DNA of 64,000 bases. Source: Paenibacillus glycanilyticus NBRC 16618. GTDB taxonomy: Bacteria; Bacillota; Bacilli; Paenibacillales; Paenibacillaceae. The stretch lies in NCBI RefSeq assembly GCF_004000805.1, contig NZ_BILY01000033.1, positions 1 to 64,000 of the forward strand, given 5' to 3'. This document shows positions 60,733 to 64,000 of this stretch, one piece after another. A program made the position numbers and the translations under genes. Within the stretch, counting starts at the first letter, position 1; each line of letters starts with the position of its first letter. The notes beneath the pieces were generated by a model. That model was not told where the DNA came from. It saw nothing but the letters and a program-made list of their open reading frames with translations, and did not search any database.

Positions 60733-61287
60733 TTACTGTTCCGATACCTTTTTCTCATACAGGTTAAAATCGCCGATTGGATTGGCTGCGGTGCCTTTGA
60801 ATTCATAACCGCAAGTGCTGCGGTAGAAGTCGTTCAGCTTCGGATTATTGGCGATGCAGTCCAGCCTGATCCGGTCTTTACCCGGGAAATGAATGCCCGT
60901 GCTTGACCACTGCACGATAGCCTCGCCGAGATTACTCCCCGCGGCTGCGCGGTTAATATTAAGACGATGCAGATAGACCGAGCTCTCATGCCCTTCCTCG
61001 CCCCACAGCTCGCGATCCCAAGGGCTCGCCTGCTGCATCAGCATAACCATCCCCATAAGCGTATCATCCTGTACGAAAATATACACTTCCCCGCGTTTGA
61101 TCGCTTCCGGCGTACGATGGGAGTCTTCGCCCTGCAGCAGTCCGCTCCACTGCGTAGAGCCTCTGCTCTTCAGCCATTCCGCCGTCTGCACCAGCAGTCC
61201 CAGCACGGCTGGCGTATCCCCTTCCGTGGCCTGGAATACTTTTATATGATTCTGAATAATCCCGATTGGTTCTGATTGCGTAAACAT
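60733..61287 (-). CDS. GNAT family N-acetyltransferase
   Basis: 184 residues. FQATEGDTPAVLGLLVQTAEWLKSRG is a common N-terminal helix pair of this GNAT branch; LHRLNINRAAAGSNLGEAIVQW is the acetyl-CoA site with an altered R-x-x-A-G-S-N-L pattern, and RLDCIANNPKLNDFYRSTCGYEFKG closes the fold. ATG 61287 has AGGAGGG nine bases ahead; the frame opens at 61362. Substrate unknown. Confidence 0.85.
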   Translation of the reverse strand: MFTQSEPIGIIQNHIKVFQATEGDTPAVLGLLVQTAEWLKSRGSTQWSGLLQGEDSHRTPEAIKRGEVYIFVQDDTLMGMVMLMQQASPWDRELWGEEGHESSVYLHRLNINRAAAGSNLGEAIVQWSSTGIHFPGKDRIRLDCIANNPKLNDFYRSTCGYEFKGTAANPIGDFNLYEKKVSEQ

Positions 61288-61459
61288 GGATGACTGCCCT
61301 CCTGCTAATGGCCCAAGATACCTCCAGTATACTCTCTTTAGCCAAACTTCTACAAATCTCAACCGCAGGTTGAGTCCGGCGAAAGTTCAATCCATGCGTT
61401 ATTGTCCGGCTGGGGTAACTTCAATAGAATGAGGAGTATCAAAAGGAGCGTGAGCGAAC

Positions 61460-62278
61460 ATGAAGGAGAAACTGGCGCGGAACATCGCCATTTACCGGAA
61501 AGAAAGAGGATTAACGCAAGAGGAGCTGGCGACCAGGCTGGGCATTTCGTTCCAGGCCGTATCCAAATGGGAGAACGCCGTGACTATGCCGGACCTCTCG
61601 CTAGTGCCGGAGTTATGCCGCACGCTTGAAGTCAGCATCGACAAACTGCTTGGTTACGTCTCGCAGGATAAGCCGATTACGATTTATGAAGAAGAATATA
61701 AGACGGAAAATTATTATTGGGGAACGGAGCCGAACAGCGGCGTATACGAGGTGCTGAAGGCTATGCCGCCGAGCAGGCGGCTGAAGCTTCTGGATATTGG
61801 CTGCGGTGAAGGCAGGGACGCGGTATTTTTCGCCCGGAACGGTTATGAGGTAACGGGAATCGACGTTTCGGATGCCGGCATTGAGAAAACAAAACGGCTG
61901 GCCGAATACGCTGGCGTCCAGGTTAACGTGTTGAAAGCGGATGTGCTGGATTTCCGTCTCGACAAGCCATACGACATTATTTATTCCAGCGGGGTTCTTC
62001 ATTACATCAAGCCTGAGTTCCGCCAGGAGATATTCGCGAACTACAAGCAGTTCACTAACCCCGGCGGAATCCATGTCCTGAACGTATTCGTGCATAAACC
62101 GTTTATCGCCCCGCCGCCTGAAAACGAACCTCATGCCTACAAATGGCATTCGGGCGAGCTGTTGTCGCACTATCGGGACTGGCTGATTAAAGACAGCGCC
62201 GAGATCGTGTTCGACTGCAACTCCAGCGGCATTCCCCATCAGCATGCGATGAGCACGGTTATGGCGCAGAAGGCGTGA
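61460..62278 (+). CDS. XRE helix-turn-helix domain fused to a SAM-dependent methyltransferase
   Basis: 272 residues. Residues 1-65 are an XRE DNA-binding domain (LTQEELATRLGISFQAVSKWE) as in small repressors. Residues about 75-272 are a class I methyltransferase with the SAM motif LLDIGCGEGRDAVFFARNG, motif II VTGIDVS and YDIIYSSGVLHYI, close to TehB-type enzymes that methylate metalloid oxyanions or small molecules. A ribosome site (AGGAGCGTGAG) precedes the ATG. It may sense SAM or the methyl acceptor and repress its own gene; this is speculation. Confidence 0.85.
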   Translation: MKEKLARNIAIYRKERGLTQEELATRLGISFQAVSKWENAVTMPDLSLVPELCRTLEVSIDKLLGYVSQDKPITIYEEEYKTENYYWGTEPNSGVYEVLKAMPPSRRLKLLDIGCGEGRDAVFFARNGYEVTGIDVSDAGIEKTKRLAEYAGVQVNVLKADVLDFRLDKPYDIIYSSGVLHYIKPEFRQEIFANYKQFTNPGGIHVLNVFVHKPFIAPPPENEPHAYKWHSGELLSHYRDWLIKDSAEIVFDCNSSGIPHQHAMSTVMAQKA

Positions 62279-62292
62279 CGAAGACGGTTAGC

Positions 62293-63576
62293 TTACGTTT
62301 CGTTCTTTTCTAATAGATATAATGCTTCATCAAGCGGAACCACATACTCTTCCCTGGCCTTCATGTCTTTCAGCCGCACTTTGCCGGTTCGGGCTTCTTC
62401 CTCGCCAATAAGCAGCGCGTAACGGATCGCCCTGCTTTCAAGCGAGGCCAGAGCCTTTTTCAGCTTTCTGCCCGCCGGCTCCATACCGGTCTGAATCCCA
62501 CCCGAGCGCAGGACGGTCGCAGCCATCAAGGCATCCCCCCTTGTATCGCCGATGGATAGGACAACGACCTTTGGAGCCTGCCCCGGGAATGGCCGGTCCC
62601 GGATCATTTCCATGATGGACTCCATGCCTAACGACAAGCCTGCCGCCGGGTAAGTCATATCCTCGTTCCCGATCAGCTTGCCGATTATCGCGTCGTACCT
62701 CCCGCCGCTTCCTATGCTGGATGCATAAACGCCGCTGGCATCAAAAATCTCATAGACGGTTCCCGTATAGAACGACAATCCCCGCGATAAAAAAGGATCA
62801 AAGCGGCAAATGTCCGAAAGCTTAAGCTTGTCGATCAGCATCTGAAGAGCGCGGACCTCGGCAGCTCCTTGCGATTCCTTGAGACCATAGCGCCCCGCCA
62901 GAAGGCCGAAAGAAGGTTCATCCATGGCAATAAGCTCTGCAATCTCCTCAACGGCTGACCTCGAAATTCCTTTGTCCCTCAATTCCGCCAGAACGCCATC
63001 GCTGCCTATCTTCTCAAGTTTGTCGAGCGTAAGCATCACGGACAGGCTTTCCTCCGCCGGCACGCCTACCGCACCCAATATTTCGCTTAAAAACCGGCGG
63101 TTATTCCAGCGCAGCGTGACCGGAATGGCGAGCCTTTTGAACACCTCAACCGCTATCAGCATCAGCTCCGCTTCCGCTTCTGGCCCCTCAACGCCTACCA
63201 TATCCACATCGCATTGGAGAAATTCCCGCAAGCGGCCGCGCTTCACCGGACCATCGCGAAAAACCTTCCCGATCTCGTACCGTCTGTACGGAAGCTTGAT
63301 TCCGGGATTCAAAGCCATGACCTTCGCGAAAGGAATCGTCAAATCGTAACGCAGCCCCAGCTTCCTTCCGCCTTGATCCGTGAACCGGTACATCTCCTTC
63401 AATATCTCGTCGCCGCCCGCATATTTGGAGGTCAATAAATCCAGCTCGTGAAGCACCGTAGACTCCATGCTCTCAAAGTCGTACAGCTCGAAAACCTCCT
63501 GCAGCACCCCTCTAACCTTCTGGCGGACGGCTTGTTCCTTTCCGAAAAAATCGTAGGTTCCTTTTACGTTTTGCAT
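62293..63576 (-). CDS. hisS: Histidyl-tRNA synthetase
   Basis: Charges tRNA-His. 427 residues, class II: motif 1 region near YDFESMESTVLHEL, motif 2 FRDGPVKRGRLREFLQCDVD, the histidine loops LSRGLSFYTGTVYEI and SSIGSGGRYDAIIG, and a C-terminal anticodon-binding domain (about 330-427; VVVLSIGDTRGDAL). LGLRYDLTIPFAKVMA resembles the archaeal/eukaryotic-like HisRS branch more than the usual bacterial LRPEGTA form, so this may be a second copy. ATG 63576 has AAGGAG 11 bases ahead. Preceded by a His-rich leader peptide and attenuator. Confidence 0.9.
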   Translation of the reverse strand: MQNVKGTYDFFGKEQAVRQKVRGVLQEVFELYDFESMESTVLHELDLLTSKYAGGDEILKEMYRFTDQGGRKLGLRYDLTIPFAKVMALNPGIKLPYRRYEIGKVFRDGPVKRGRLREFLQCDVDMVGVEGPEAEAELMLIAVEVFKRLAIPVTLRWNNRRFLSEILGAVGVPAEESLSVMLTLDKLEKIGSDGVLAELRDKGISRSAVEEIAELIAMDEPSFGLLAGRYGLKESQGAAEVRALQMLIDKLKLSDICRFDPFLSRGLSFYTGTVYEIFDASGVYASSIGSGGRYDAIIGKLIGNEDMTYPAAGLSLGMESIMEMIRDRPFPGQAPKVVVLSIGDTRGDALMAATVLRSGGIQTGMEPAGRKLKKALASLESRAIRYALLIGEEEARTGKVRLKDMKAREEYVVPLDEALYLLEKNET

Positions 63577-63643
63577 AACCCGGCACTCTCCTTTTATTTT
63601 GGGCAAGCGTAAACGGCTGCGCCGTCCTTAGGAGGGGCAGCAT

Positions 63644-63711
63644 ACGTTTCGCGAATGAAATATAAGCACAGTATAGAAAAACGTATACTTTCTTATATTT
63701 TAAAATAAAAA
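63644..63711. repeat. 67-bp palindromic repeat, copy 2 (between attenuator and hisS)
   Basis: Same repeat as at 58472-58538, with the TATAAGCACAGTAT and TATACTTTCTTATATTTTA blocks intact. It lies in the 5' untranslated region of hisS and abuts the attenuator, overlapping the T tract. Confidence 0.8.
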
Positions 63712-63739
63712 ACGCGCAGGACCTCTTGGTCCTGCGCGT
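63706..63739 (-). terminator. Attenuator terminator of hisS
   Basis: On the minus strand ACGCGCAGGACC, loop AAGA, GGTCCTGCGCGT: a perfect 12-bp stem (63712-63739), then TTTTTATTTT. It lies 136 bp before the hisS start and 66 bp after the leader-peptide stop, so without antitermination hisS would not be transcribed. Confidence 0.92.
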
Positions 63740-63811
63740 CACGTATGCCGCAGGGAGGCCAACGCGAATGGCGTTAGCCTCCCTGAATTTTTGTATCAGG
63801 GGTGCTAACGC
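63731..63811 (-). promoter_or_regulatory. Mutually exclusive attenuator stems of the hisS leader
   Basis: Segment 1 (63796-63811) overlaps the last codons of the leader peptide and pairs with segment 2 (63771-63786): GCGTTAGC with GCTAACGC and CCCTGA with TCAGGG. Segment 2 can instead pair with segment 3 (63752-63765), 14 bp with one G-U. The tail of segment 3, CCTGCG (63749-63754), is complementary to CGCAGG in the 5' arm of the terminator (63731-63736). Stalling at His codons would favour 1:2, free the tail and weaken the terminator. Confidence 0.75.
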
Positions 63812-63855
63812 TTTTTGTAGTGATGATGAAGTTGATTAAACGCGAATGTCCGCAT
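63805..63855 (-). CDS. Histidine-rich leader peptide of hisS
   Basis: Sixteen codons, MRTFAFNQLHHHYKKR, with three consecutive His codons (CAT CAT CAC). ATG at 63855 has AAGGAG eight bases ahead; a promoter lies 40 bp further up. The stop codon lies inside segment 1 of the attenuator. Position and codons fit a sensor of histidyl-tRNA charging, by analogy with the enterobacterial hisL leader. Its small size means it would be missed by gene callers. Confidence 0.85.
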   Translation of the reverse strand: MRTFAFNQLHHHYKKR

Positions 63856-63895
63856 ATGCGTAACTCCTTCATTCAAACTCGAATAATTATCGTTG

Positions 63896-63924
63896 ATTAT
63901 AGCAGGGCTGATTCAAAGATGCAA
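63896..63924 (-). promoter_or_regulatory. hisS leader promoter
   Basis: Minus-strand TTGCAT (63919-63924), 17 bp, perfect TATAAT (63896-63901). Transcription would begin near 63889, giving a leader of about 180 bases up to the terminator. Bases 63925-64000 show nothing further beyond a small GACCG/CGGTC hairpin. Confidence 0.8.
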
Positions 63925-64000
63925 TGACCGGTAATCGGTCCTGCGAAGATCGGATATTTTCTTTCCAGAACCGACATCATATGACCTTTTCACAACATTG

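Noticed and set aside
63576..63924. T-box control of hisS
   Set aside because: The T-box sequence is absent on the minus strand; the His-codon leader fits better.

Overview
The window reads as chromosome of a spore-forming, Gram-positive glycan degrader of the Paenibacillus type (Bacillota, Paenibacillaceae). This is an inference from content: a GerABC germinant receptor, giant S-layer-anchored glycosidases with SLH domains, three YesM/YesN two-component systems beside CUT1 sugar importers, bacillithiol genes (bshB2-yojF), strong AAGGAGG ribosome sites and several TTG/GTG starts. No phage, integrase, transposase, rRNA, tRNA or CRISPR was seen.

Layout. 0.1-4.3 kb: germination operon gerA-gerB-gerC-small gene (minus strand). 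4.3-19.6 kb: an alpha-glucan locus (minus) with a MalE/MalF/MalG-like importer, a 2.1k-residue GH87-like alpha-1,3-glucanase, a solute-binding protein without lipobox, and a YesM/YesN pair. 19.6-20.0 kb: a non-coding array of five identical-arm palindromes. 20.0-29.6 kb: a sulfated-glycan locus (formylglycine-generating enzyme, sulfatase, CUT1 importer, YesM/YesN). 29.6-42.8 kb: a beta-glucan locus (binding protein, lichenase, SLH-GH16 laminarinase, two permeases, divergent YesM/YesN), bracketed by two copies of a structured repeat. 42.8-43.1 kb: a 62-bp tandem repeat. 43.2-45.0 kb: small genes. 45.0-49.8 kb: a GntR-controlled amino-sugar-acid operon resembling the dga pathway. 50.3-56.4 kb: a sulfur-scavenging operon (DszA-like monooxygenase, a DszB-like/DszC-like fusion, aldo/keto reductase, O-acetylhomoserine sulfhydrylase), divergent from metNIQ. 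59.6-64.0 kb: bshB2-yojF, an acetyltransferase, an XRE-methyltransferase fusion, and a histidyl-tRNA synthetase behind a candidate leader-peptide attenuator.

How it works together. In each sugar locus a surface enzyme or sulfatase makes oligosaccharides, a binding protein and two permeases import them, and a YesM kinase with a YesN AraC-type regulator probably senses them. None of the three importers has its own ATPase, so a shared MsmX-type ATPase elsewhere is likely. I found matching operator-like elements next to the promoters: direct repeats 21 bp apart in the alpha-glucan locus (two promoters, identical geometry) and upstream of the sulfatase-locus binding protein, and an 18-bp shared element in the beta-glucan locus.

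The most striking item is at the right end: a 16-codon reading frame with a good ribosome site and three consecutive His codons, followed by mutually exclusive RNA stems and a perfect terminator, in front of hisS. This looks like classical translation-coupled attenuation by histidine starvation, which is unexpected where T-box control would be the norm for such a gene. Second is the fused Dsz-like protein, whose desulfinase-like half has lost all three known catalytic residues.
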